DNA of 35,301 nt from Eubacterium sp. GTDB taxonomy: Bacteria; Bacillota; Clostridia; Lachnospirales; Lachnospiraceae. The notes below the pieces were generated by a model. The model did no database searches. It was not told the origin of the DNA and was given only the letters and a program-made list of their open reading frames with translations. The translations under genes and the position numbers were made by a program. Positions 16,583 through 24,778 of this stretch are shown one piece after another (positions within the stretch are counted from its first letter, which is position 1; every line of letters starts with the position of its first letter). Location: NCBI GenBank assembly GCA_017433295.1, contig JAFRHL010000047.1, positions 1-35,301 on the forward strand, read 5' to 3'.

Positions 16583-16921
16583 TTACCAGGGCCAGGCTCC
16601 TGTAACAAGCTCCAGAAAATAAGAGGTTAAAAGCTCCAGCCCCGTTGCCATCACCATGCTGAGGAAAAAAATCATGGGGATCCGGACGAGCCTTTCCTTA
16701 AGGGTCCTGTCCTTCAGCATGGGATTGAGAAACAGGAGAAAGAACATGGCCCCGAATCCGTATACGGGGCACCAGGGTCCAAAAAGGACACCCCGGTTTG
16801 TAAAGCCCCAGTGATATACAACTACCTCCAGGAAGACTTCATAACACCATCCGAAAACAGAATACAGGGTAAAATAGATGATATACTGATAGATTATTTC
16901 TGCATTAAAATGTTCCTTCAT
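16583..16921 (-). CDS. Short CmpB-like membrane protein, probably C-terminally truncated
   Basis: 112 residues with about three membrane segments. SVFGWCYEVFLE, NRGVLFGPWCPVYGFGA and MATGLELLTSYFLE match the N-terminal half of the putative ABC transporter permease family (ABC_trans_CmpB, COG4905). Members usually run on past a WWDYS-like motif for another ~100 residues; here the frame stops at GAWPW followed by TAA. So it is either a natural short form or a truncated gene. GGAGG lies about 17 nt before the ATG, an unusually long gap; an in-frame TAA two codons upstream fixes the start at or after 16921. It lies between an Hpt gene and feoAB; function unknown. Confidence 0.65.
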   Translation of the reverse strand: MKEHFNAEIIYQYIIYFTLYSVFGWCYEVFLEVVVYHWGFTNRGVLFGPWCPVYGFGAMFFLLFLNPMLKDRTLKERLVRIPMIFFLSMVMATGLELLTSYFLELVTGAWPW

Positions 16922-16947
16922 GGTAAGTTACGACCGGGCCTCCTTTT

Positions 16948-17424
16948 CTATTCAAAAATATCCCGCAGCTTATCAATATCCCGGCAAAATACTCCGTATC
17001 GGGCCAGCAGCAGGCTCTCGCGGTCTCCCGAGACCGGCTGCTTTTCGGGGCAGTTTTCCTGTGACCTGACATATTGTTCATTCCTCTCATGATTGAAATC
17101 CTGAGATTCCCGGATCTGAGAATCCTGCGTCTGAGGTTGAAACACCCTCAGATCATCCAGCAGGTCTCCAAGATTCCCGAAGACCGGCATAAGGCCCAGG
17201 GTCGTTACACTGCCTTTAAGCATATGGGCTGCCTGAAAGGCAGCCCCGTAATCTCTTTGATCCATTGCTTCCATCAGGTTTTCCCAGGAACGTTCCTGAT
17301 AAAATACAGTAAGCAAATGTATATAAAACTCTCTGTCATTGGTCAGCCGCAGGACTGTCTCTTCCACATCGCAGCCCGCAGTCTTAAGTCTCTCCAATAT
17401 CTTGTCTGCTTCCACTATTTTCAT
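16948..17424 (-). CDS. Hpt phosphotransfer protein
   Basis: 158 residues. Residues about 25-105 are an Hpt four-helix domain with the phospho-accepting His in AAHMLKGSVTTLGL (His67; HxLKG motif). A polar Gln/Glu/Asn/Ser-rich stretch (about 96-135) is inserted before the last helix. Hpt proteins shuttle phosphate from a hybrid kinase receiver to another receiver. It lies 76 nt after the hybrid kinase gene, whose C-terminal receiver is the natural donor; the + strand receiver protein at 21729 is a candidate target (inference). Confidence 0.85.
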   Translation of the reverse strand: MKIVEADKILERLKTAGCDVEETVLRLTNDREFYIHLLTVFYQERSWENLMEAMDQRDYGAAFQAAHMLKGSVTTLGLMPVFGNLGDLLDDLRVFQPQTQDSQIRESQDFNHERNEQYVRSQENCPEKQPVSGDRESLLLARYGVFCRDIDKLRDIFE

Positions 17425-17500
17425 AAATCATCTGCTCCGTTTCTTTGCTCCGTTTCCTGAACATAAATCATCGGGAATCGCCGGAGAGATTCCCCGCTTA

Positions 17501-20500
17501 CTATAAATTATTTACACCTTCCTGAAAGCTGTTTTCCGCCAGTATCCTCATGGATTTCTCCTCAAATTCCTTGGCCAGGATAGAAAGGAGTCTTTCGGAT
17601 TCAATGGGCTTTGCTATGCAGGCATTCATTCCTGCGTCATAACAACGGGATTCTGTCTCGTCCTCCACATCTGCTGTGAGGGCGATCACGGGAACATTGG
17701 CAGAATCCGCCGTTCCCAGCTGGCGTATCTCCCGGGTTGCCTGCAGGCCGTTCTTCACCGGCATCATGATGTCCATGAGGATTGCCTGGTAATAATAGGG
17801 TCCCTGATTGCGGAAGAGCTCTATGACCTCCTGGCCGTCCCGGGCAATCTCCGCATGGATCCCCTTGGTATTCAGGATCTTTACGATCACCTCGGCGATG
17901 ATGTGATTATCCTCGGCCACCAGAACATTTTTGCCGAAGAGGAGCTGGTCTTCATAATTCCTTGTCTCCCGGTTCTGGAGCCGGATCTGTTCGTCGGTGG
18001 CAAGGTCAAAACGCAGTGTCACCACGAATTCCGAACCTTTGCCGACCTCGCTGGTGAAACGGATGCTTCCTCCCAGAAGATCCACCAGGCTCTTGCAGAT
18101 AAAGAGTCCCAGTCCTGTGCCTTCCCTGACCTCATTACTGTCGGTTTCCTGCTCAAAGGGCAGGAACATATAATTCTGGAAGCTGCGGCTGATGCCCTTT
18201 CCGGTATCGATGATCCGGTATGTATGGACAGATTGTCCCTTTTCGTAGGCCACATCCAGCCGGAAGGTGATCTTTCCGCCCTTGGGGGTAAACTTGATGG
18301 CATTGCTCAGCAGGTTGACCAGGATCCGCTCGGCATGCTCCGTATCCATGAGGACATATTTATCCTGGCTTCCAAAAATCTCAAACTCAAAATCAAGGGA
18401 GGCCTCGCCTGCCTGCTGGGAGATCATATCGGAGATGGACCGGCTTAAGGTGTTCTCGCGAACCGTGGAATTGAGTACCACCACTTTTCCTGCATTGATC
18501 CGGCTGGTCTCCAGTATCTCATCGATCAGGCCCATCAGATAATTACCTGATATTTCTATCTTCTTCAGGCTGTCCCGGGTGTCCTCGGGCAGGTCTTCTC
18601 TGGAAAGCTCCAATTGGGTAAGGCCTAAAACCGCTGTCATGGGAGTCCGCATATCGTGGCTCATATGGGAGAGGAAGGTTTCCTTCTCCTTGCTGGACTT
18701 CACTGCCTGTCTTAAGGCCTTGGCCATCTCCTCGATCTGCTGCTGGTCGTCCACCTGCTTTGTGGTATCTACAAATGTAAGGACAAGGCCCTTGAGCTGC
18801 TTTTTGGCAGTCCCTGCCTCCGGTTCGAATACACTCATGCTGTCCCGGGCTTTTTCCATGACATTATAGGGGGCGATCCTTACCAGATAGGTCTTGCCTG
18901 CCATGGAGGCGCAGTGCTTCTCAATGGGCTTCATGGTCTCAAGAACCTCCTGGCAGAGGCTGATAAGGTCTATGGTGCCGAAATGGAAGGACAGGTAGCG
19001 GAGAGACCTTCCCACATCCTGGTCTACTATATTAAATTCCTCGGCAATATATTCGGTAAATTTACGGATATTCAGTTTTCTGTCCACCATGAGGATCCCC
19101 ACCAGGGTCGTGGACAGGAAATTGGCCATGTCATCATTGACTGCCGCCAGCTCATTTACCTTGATCTGGTACTCTGAATTCACGGTGTAAAGCTCTTCAT
19201 TGACAGACTGCAGCTCTTCGTTGGAGCTTTGCAGTTCTTCATTGGCCGTAAGGAGCTCCTCGTTGGCTGCCTGAAGCTCCGCATTGACGGACTCCAGCTC
19301 CGTTACGGTCTGGCGGAGATTCTCCTGGGCGATCTTCAGCTCATTTTCAAGGTTCATGATCCGCTGGGAAGCGGCGGAATCGATCTGGTAATGACGGATA
19401 TCGCCTGAGAATTCCCGGTTCCCGCGAATAAAGAGCACCGCCGTATAGTCTGTCCTCTCCCCCCTCTTATCCAGGACCGGACTGGCGGATAAAGCAATGA
19501 CCTCCGGCCGGCCGGGAACGATCTCCAGGGGAATGGAATCATAGGTGACCTTCTTCATCTGAAGCCTGCACTCCCGGACCACCGTGGAAACGGCGATCTT
19601 CAGGTCTTCCCTGACCATGGAAAAAAGGTCCGAAGTCATGACCCCCACCGGCACCACCAGGAAGGTGGCTATATCACCGTAGGTCCTCCAGATCTCATTT
19701 TTCTCGTCAATGAGGGCGCAGGCGGGCATAAATTCTTCGAATACAGCGGTTTCCAGCTCGCTGGGTTTATACTGGATCTCATCTGTCATATCATATCCGG
19801 CGCTGTAAATGGGTTCCAGGGCGTGGTCCATGGTCTCCATGCTGTAATTCAGCTTCTCATGGGAGGGCAGCTTGCCGGACGCATTGTGGATAAAAATCTT
19901 CTCATTTGCCGAGATTACCCGGTAAACATCGTCATAGTCAAAGACGGACTCCGACCGGCCTAAAAACAGATAGCCCCTGTCCTTTAAGGCCACATGGAAT
20001 ATGGAAAAAAGGTTGCGCTGCAGTACGGTCTGGAAATAGATCAGCAGGTTCCGGCAGCTGATCAGGTCCAGCTTGCCAAAGGGCGGATCCTGAAATACAT
20101 TGTGCTGGGCGAAAATGATCATGGTCCTGAGATCATGGCGTACCACGTATTTATTGCCCTTCCTGGTAAAATAGCGGCTCAGGCGGCTGACACTGACGTC
20201 CTCTATGATATTGTCCCCGTAAATGCCTCTTCCTGCCTTATTGATGGCGTCGCCATCCAGGTCTGTGGCAAATATCTTGATATTTCTCCTGATATCCAGT
20301 TCTTCCATTACCTCCATAAATAATATGGCAATGGAGTAAGCTTCTTCTCCGGTGGAACAGCCTGCCACCCAGACCCGGATCTGGTCTGATTTGGAGCCGT
20401 TCCGTATAAGGTCCTTGATGACACGTTCCTTTAAAGCGTCAAAGTATTCCGGATCCCGGAAAAAGCAGGTGACACCGATCAGGACCTCCTTGGCCAGGAC

Positions 20501-21304
20501 CCTGGCTTCGTCCGGATTCTTGGACAGATAGGTGACATACTCCCTCAGGTTGGTATTGTGGGTCACCACCAGTCTCCTCTCGATCCGGCGGAGGATGGTG
20601 GTCTGCTTATAGTACTGGTAATTGATATTGGTTACCTGCTTCAGGATGGAAAATACCCTGGACATGAGCTCGTTATCCGACAGCTGCATCCTGGCGCTGG
20701 TATCGGCGATGGATGAAGCAATGTGGGCCATCTCCCTGGCAATGTTCTCCGGATTCCGGATCATATCCACGATGCCGGTGGATATGGCATTCCTGGGCAT
20801 TCCGTCAAACTTGGCGCTGTCCGGGGACTGGACGATGATAAGGCCATTGGCTTCCTTGATGGATCTGATGCCATTGGTTCCGTCAGAACCGGTACCGGAC
20901 AGGATCACCGCAATGGACCGGTTCTCATAGGCCACCGCCAGAGAGCGGAAAAATATATCCACCGGGTGGTTGATCTTGGTGTGATCGTACTCCTCAAGGC
21001 GAAGCGTGTCCGACTCGATCTCTATATTATAGCGGGGAGGAATCATGTAAATATGATTCTTTTCAACCCGCATGCCGTTTTCCGCTTCAATCACGGGCAT
21101 GATCGTATATTTTGCCAGAATCTCCGATAAAAGGCTCTTATGATTCGGGGCCAGATGCTGAATGATCACAAAGGCCATCCCTGTATTACTGGGAAGATAG
21201 GTTAAAAGCTGCTGGAGAGCCTCAAGCCCTCCCGCGGAAGCACCGATACCCACCACGCAGTTTGGCTGCGCTGCCCCTTTAGAACCAGTTTTTTTCCCTT
21301 CCAT
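17501..21304 (-). CDS. CheB-CheR-PAS-histidine kinase-receiver hybrid sensor
   Basis: 1267 residues, GGAGG 10 nt before ATG. Order: CheB methylesterase (about 15-195; catalytic Ser23 in GASAGG, His50 in IIQHLAPNH, Asp141 in GTGSDG); CheR methyltransferase (about 215-475; VAGCSTGEEAYS and IFATDLD SAM site, ISCRNLLIYF); a long coiled coil of NEEL-type heptads (about 650-725); a PAS-like segment; HisKA with intact His883 in SHMSHDMRTP; HATPase with NAIKFTP, DTGKGIS and GTGLGLFI boxes; and a receiver with Asp1178 in LMDIMMP. All catalytic residues I can check are present. Unlike chemotaxis CheB, there is no N-terminal receiver. No signal peptide, so probably cytoplasmic. It is followed by an Hpt gene and divergent from a pseudokinase-receiver gene. 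Confidence 0.93.
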   Translation of the reverse strand: MEGKKTGSKGAAQPNCVVGIGASAGGLEALQQLLTYLPSNTGMAFVIIQHLAPNHKSLLSEILAKYTIMPVIEAENGMRVEKNHIYMIPPRYNIEIESDTLRLEEYDHTKINHPVDIFFRSLAVAYENRSIAVILSGTGSDGTNGIRSIKEANGLIIVQSPDSAKFDGMPRNAISTGIVDMIRNPENIAREMAHIASSIADTSARMQLSDNELMSRVFSILKQVTNINYQYYKQTTILRRIERRLVVTHNTNLREYVTYLSKNPDEARVLAKEVLIGVTCFFRDPEYFDALKERVIKDLIRNGSKSDQIRVWVAGCSTGEEAYSIAILFMEVMEELDIRRNIKIFATDLDGDAINKAGRGIYGDNIIEDVSVSRLSRYFTRKGNKYVVRHDLRTMIIFAQHNVFQDPPFGKLDLISCRNLLIYFQTVLQRNLFSIFHVALKDRGYLFLGRSESVFDYDDVYRVISANEKIFIHNASGKLPSHEKLNYSMETMDHALEPIYSAGYDMTDEIQYKPSELETAVFEEFMPACALIDEKNEIWRTYGDIATFLVVPVGVMTSDLFSMVREDLKIAVSTVVRECRLQMKKVTYDSIPLEIVPGRPEVIALSASPVLDKRGERTDYTAVLFIRGNREFSGDIRHYQIDSAASQRIMNLENELKIAQENLRQTVTELESVNAELQAANEELLTANEELQSSNEELQSVNEELYTVNSEYQIKVNELAAVNDDMANFLSTTLVGILMVDRKLNIRKFTEYIAEEFNIVDQDVGRSLRYLSFHFGTIDLISLCQEVLETMKPIEKHCASMAGKTYLVRIAPYNVMEKARDSMSVFEPEAGTAKKQLKGLVLTFVDTTKQVDDQQQIEEMAKALRQAVKSSKEKETFLSHMSHDMRTPMTAVLGLTQLELSREDLPEDTRDSLKKIEISGNYLMGLIDEILETSRINAGKVVVLNSTVRENTLSRSISDMISQQAGEASLDFEFEIFGSQDKYVLMDTEHAERILVNLLSNAIKFTPKGGKITFRLDVAYEKGQSVHTYRIIDTGKGISRSFQNYMFLPFEQETDSNEVREGTGLGLFICKSLVDLLGGSIRFTSEVGKGSEFVVTLRFDLATDEQIRLQNRETRNYEDQLLFGKNVLVAEDNHIIAEVIVKILNTKGIHAEIARDGQEVIELFRNQGPYYYQAILMDIMMPVKNGLQATREIRQLGTADSANVPVIALTADVEDETESRCYDAGMNACIAKPIESERLLSILAKEFEEKSMRILAENSFQEGVNNL

Positions 21305-21346
21305 AACGCACTTTCCTCCGTGTTAATTAACTTGCTGATCCCTGCT

Positions 21347-21542
21347 GTTACTATTCACGGCCTGATCCGGCTATGATAACGGAAGGTTCATGCTTGCATG
21401 AAAACAGACATTATCATAGCCGGATCAGGCCTGCGAAGCAGGAACCCCACCTACAGCCTCAGCGATAAGCATCGAAGATGCGGCATACTCGCCTGAGCGA
21501 GGATGCGCTGAGGCTTGTAGATGGGGAGCCGTGAATAGTAAC
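21347..21542. mobile_element. 196-bp multi-hairpin element with 15-bp terminal inverted repeats (MITE-like)
   Basis: Termini GTTACTATTCACGGC (21347-21361) and GCCGTGAATAGTAAC (21528-21542) are perfect inverted repeats. Inside: a perfect 21-bp stem (21359-21379 with 21411-21431) capped by TTCATGC/GCATGAA; a CCTGC-GAA-GCAGG hairpin (21430-21442); a ~19-bp stem (21445-21464 with 21506-21526, one mismatch and one bulge) enclosing GCATC-GAA-GATGC (21469-21481) and CTCGC-CTGA-GCGAG (21488-21501). TCCCTGC occurs at 21339-21345 and again at 21543-21549, like a target-site duplication. No coding capacity is seen. It could be a miniature transposable element, or a structured RNA. It sits between divergent signalling genes. 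Confidence 0.7.
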
Positions 21543-21581
21543 TCCCTGCATGCCAACATAAAATTAATACCCAGAATATGG

Positions 21582-21610
21582 TTGAAATTTTATTTCTTTT
21601 CCAGTATTAT
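21582..21610 (+). promoter_or_regulatory. Promoter of the pseudokinase-receiver gene
   Basis: TTGAAA (21582-21587), a 17-nt spacer and TATTAT (21605-21610). The leader would be about 110 nt and contains a small GTTG-TTTT-CAAC palindrome. Confidence 0.6.
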
Positions 21611-21728
21611 ATACCTAAAGGTTAGTTGTTTTCAACAAAAATGTAATCAGAAAACCGCTTTAAGTTCCGGCTGCAGATAATCACCCGGGACACTATAGAT
21701 TAAATGTACAGAAAGGATGTGTGGGATA

Positions 21729-23402
21729 ATGAATAACAATACAGACATAATCCATAATACGACAGCTTCCGAACAATTATCAGGCAAGACGACTCCCGCC
21801 GAAATGCCGGAGCCTCCCGACAAAGAGGCCCTGTTATCCCGGATAGCCAGGAGGGCATTCGATGCTGATCATGAGTGTCTGTTCCTGATCGACCCGACCT
21901 CAGGTAAGGCCAGAAAGCTCTGGCAGTCAGACCCCTCAGCCTCCCTTTTTCCTGCCTCCTTTGATTATACGGAAGTGATCGCTGATTATTTTACCAGATA
22001 CTGTTACGAGAAGAACCCCCAGGAAATCATCCGGCAGACCTCCATCGCCACCATGCAGTCCATGCTCCGGATCCAGGATATTTACAGCATCACTTTTTAT
22101 GTGACAGGACCGGATCACCGGCTTCTCCACAAAAAAGCCACCTGCTTTTATACCGATGAAACGAAGGAAACCATCAGTCTGCTGATCCGGGACACCACCA
22201 AAAGCTTTGCCGATGAACGTGACCGTTATCTTGAACTCCAGAAGGCCCTGGATGAGACCCGGGCCATCGCCAAAGCCAACACCCGTTTTCTGAAGCTTTT
22301 TAACCGGGATATGAGGACTCCCATCCACTCCATTCTGGGCCTGGCCGAGATCGCCGACAGCGAGGTACAGAATCCGGATGTCATAAGGGATTATCTGTAT
22401 AAGATCAAGAGCGCCGGAAGCTCCATGTCCGAGATCATTGATGATATCCTGGTATTATCCCGTATCATACAGTCACCGCCCACCCCGCATCCGGAGACCA
22501 TTTCCTTAAAGAAATGGCTGGGATTCCTGCAGTCGGCCCTGGCGGAGAAGCTCCACTACAGGGGCCTGACTCTGCATTTTGATATCCAGGATGATATGTC
22601 CGAAGAGGTTGTCACCGACGCCTACTTCTTAAATATCACCTTACAGAAGCTCCTGATATTTGCGGTGAATAATACCGTCCGGGGCGGCGAGATCCACCTT
22701 TCGGTTCAGGAACTCCTGCAAAAGCAGCATAAAACCTTAATGGAATTTACCGTGATCAGCCACGGCATTGATCTTCACCCGGAACAGATCGAGAATCTCT
22801 TCCGGCCCAATGAATATCTGATGAATGAGCTGAGCAGCGATTTAAGCAGTGTGGATCTGAACACCGTGATCCTGAAGTACTATGTGGCGGCCCTTGGAGG
22901 AACCATAGTGGGACACATCGGCGCCGGAACACCCACCATGATCACAGTTTCCCTGAATTTCTTACTCCCTGAGAAAATCGAGCCTCCTGTCCCGGAGCAG
23001 GCCTCCCCCGGGATTCCCGATCTGCATCAGTACAACGCCCTGATCGTGGATGATGATCCCATCAACCTGGAAGTCGGCACCAAGCTGCTGGCCCGCACAG
23101 GGATACATACCATTTCAGAATCCAACGGCCTTGACGCCCTGCTGGCGGTCCAGGATTCCGGAGGAAAGCTGGATGTGATCCTGGTCGACATCAGGATGCC
23201 CGGCATGGACGGCCTGGAGGTCGCCAGGCGGATACGGCAGATGCCTCTGCCCTATGTGCAGAAGGTTCCCATCATCGCCATGACAGTCAATGATTCAGAC
23301 GAGGACCTTAAGATGAGTCTCAAGGCCGGCATCAACGCCCACCTCATCAAGCCCATCGAACCCTCCGATCTGTATGAGGTACTGAGGAAGTTCCTGTCAT
23401 AA
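21729..23402 (+). CDS. Degenerate histidine kinase with intact receiver domain
   Basis: 557 residues from ATG 21729; an ATG at 21717 abuts the AAAGG site and is less likely. Residues about 20-165 have no domain I recognise (sensor). Residues about 185-415 have the layout of HisKA plus HATPase, but the H-box reads LFNRDMRTP, with Arg193 where the phospho-accepting His belongs. The ATPase boxes are also eroded: SHGID replaces DxGxG, and the GLGL box is absent before the conserved AALGG. The receiver (about 435-557) looks functional: DDD, phospho-accepting Asp487 in LVDIRMPGMDG, Thr in AMTVND and Lys in HLIKPIE. It is expected to be a phosphorylation target or scaffold rather than a kinase. Divergent from the CheB-CheR hybrid kinase, its likely phosphodonor system together with Hpt (inference). 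Confidence 0.85.
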   Translation: MNNNTDIIHNTTASEQLSGKTTPAEMPEPPDKEALLSRIARRAFDADHECLFLIDPTSGKARKLWQSDPSASLFPASFDYTEVIADYFTRYCYEKNPQEIIRQTSIATMQSMLRIQDIYSITFYVTGPDHRLLHKKATCFYTDETKETISLLIRDTTKSFADERDRYLELQKALDETRAIAKANTRFLKLFNRDMRTPIHSILGLAEIADSEVQNPDVIRDYLYKIKSAGSSMSEIIDDILVLSRIIQSPPTPHPETISLKKWLGFLQSALAEKLHYRGLTLHFDIQDDMSEEVVTDAYFLNITLQKLLIFAVNNTVRGGEIHLSVQELLQKQHKTLMEFTVISHGIDLHPEQIENLFRPNEYLMNELSSDLSSVDLNTVILKYYVAALGGTIVGHIGAGTPTMITVSLNFLLPEKIEPPVPEQASPGIPDLHQYNALIVDDDPINLEVGTKLLARTGIHTISESNGLDALLAVQDSGGKLDVILVDIRMPGMDGLEVARRIRQMPLPYVQKVPIIAMTVNDSDEDLKMSLKAGINAHLIKPIEPSDLYEVLRKFLS

Positions 23403-23587
23403 GCCGGTGCGGCCGGGGACTGGAACAGCCGGTTACCGGCAAGATCGGTGGCCCTTCGGCTGGTGGCTGGAGCGGCGAAAGCTGTTTTACGCCCCTCGGG
23501 TATGAAATCGTTGATGCAACTGATTTTATCCCGCCCCTGAAAGATACAAAAATTGATGTTTTACTAGAAAAACCGGTCCAAACATAA
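23403..23587 (+). pseudogene. Possible 3' remnant of a lost gene
   Basis: A stop-free frame runs for 61 codons from just past the receiver gene to TAA at 23585-23587, with no ATG, GTG or TTG start and no ribosome site. Its last part looks protein-like (YEIVDATDFIPPLKDTKIDV, LLEKPVQT), and the stop falls inside the foot of a strong terminator hairpin, as at a real gene end. The first part is GC-rich and contains GCCGGTTACCGGC (23428-23440), so it could equally be a palindromic repeat. I recognise no family. The remaining bases to 23731 hold only the terminator. Confidence 0.25.
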
Positions 23588-23626
23588 AAGAACGGAGCAT
23601 TTTTAATAGTGCTCCGTTCTCTTATG
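23583..23626. terminator. Strong bidirectional terminator
   Basis: A perfect 11-bp core, AGAACGGAGCA (23589-23599) with TGCTCCGTTCT (23610-23620), extends to 17 bp with one mismatch. On the - strand it ends in TTTTATGTTT, making it the likely end of the molybdenum operon about 105 nt past the modC stop. It can also stop + strand transcription from the receiver gene. Confidence 0.8.
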
Positions 23627-23731
23627 TCAGTCAAAAGTTGATGTCTCACCTGGTTTTTTGGGTCAACAAGCAACTTTCTTATCTTTCTGCCCCACAAAAA
23701 GCGAACTTTCATCAACCATTTCGCAAAAAAT

Positions 23732-24778
23732 CTATTCTTTAAAATACAGCAGTTCCTCTTCCTTAATCCTCAGATAATCCGGCAGGCCTTTTTTTGCAAT
23801 TTCCGCCCGGGTATCTCTCTGGACGAACCAGGAAACGACTTCTTCCCGGCCGGCCCGGATATAATAGTTCTCTTCAAAGGGCAGCTCGTCCTTCCGGTCC
23901 AGTATAAAGGGGAGACAATTTCCCTCCGCCCGGCCCCAGACGGGAACGAATTCATGAGCCCGGTAGCCGATGTATTTGAGGTCATTTATTACAGGGGTGC
24001 TGGTCTTAATGTCCAGGCCCCAGTCCTTTGCCCTAAGGGTGAAGTCATTGATCTTTACAGCCCGGGAAAAATTCTTACATCCGGTCAGTACCGCCGCCGC
24101 CCTGGTTGCCGGCTTTGCAAATACTTCTTTCTTTTTCCCCTGACAGATGATCTTCCCCTTGTCCACTATAAGGATCTCGTCGCTGAAGCGGTAGATCTCA
24201 TCCCTGCTGTGGGAGACCATGTAGACCGGTCCCGGGTATTCCTCAAGCTGAGAGAGCAGTTCCCTTTGCATCCGGTCCTTCAGGTGAACGTCCAGCGCGG
24301 AAAATGGTTCATCAAGGAGGATCATATCGGGTGAATAGGCCATGATCCTGGCAAGGGCGACTCTTTGCTGCTGGCCTCCGGACAATTGGGAGGGAATCTG
24401 CTTTTCCAGGCCGCTCAGATTGAACCGTTCTATCATTCTTGTGACAATCTCTTTCTTCTGCGGGGATTTCCCCGGGATTCCCGCACCGATATTTTCCTCC
24501 ACGGTCATGGAGGGAAAGAGGGCATAGTTCTGGAACAGATATCCGACCCTGCGTTTCCGGGGTTTTATATTGATCCTTCTTGCGGTATCCAGAAACACCC
24601 TGTCATTCAGCCGTATCCTTCCCTCCCCGGGGGTCATGATTCCCGCGAGCATCTTTAAAGTCATGCTCTTTCCGGCGCCGGAGGCGCCCAGGATCCCTAC
24701 CCGGTCCAACCTGCTTTGAAAGTCGATATCCAGCAGAAAATTATCAAATTGGTGTTTCAGCTTCATTTCCAGTTCCAT
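23732..24778 (-). CDS. modC: Molybdate ABC transporter ATP-binding protein
   Basis: 348 residues. Energises molybdate import at the inner face of the membrane. Walker A GASGAGKS, Q-loop FQNYALFPSMTV, signature LSGGQQQR, Walker B MILLDEP and the H-loop His (VSHSRDE) are all present; the last ~120 residues match the position of the regulatory (TOBE/Mop-type) domain. I start at ATG 24778, whose A is the last base of the modB stop (TAATG) and which has AGGTG 8 nt upstream; ATG 24784 is an alternative. It is the last gene of the operon. Confidence 0.92.
   Translation of the reverse strand: MELEMKLKHQFDNFLLDIDFQSRLDRVGILGASGAGKSMTLKMLAGIMTPGEGRIRLNDRVFLDTARRINIKPRKRRVGYLFQNYALFPSMTVEENIGAGIPGKSPQKKEIVTRMIERFNLSGLEKQIPSQLSGGQQQRVALARIMAYSPDMILLDEPFSALDVHLKDRMQRELLSQLEEYPGPVYMVSHSRDEIYRFSDEILIVDKGKIICQGKKKEVFAKPATRAAAVLTGCKNFSRAVKINDFTLRAKDWGLDIKTSTPVINDLKYIGYRAHEFVPVWGRAEGNCLPFILDRKDELPFEENYYIRAGREEVVSWFVQRDTRAEIAKKGLPDYLRIKEEELLYFKE

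Noticed and set aside
23627-23731. Transposase remnant on the - strand
   Set aside because: Short open frames here show no motif I can place; likely untranslated sequence after modC.
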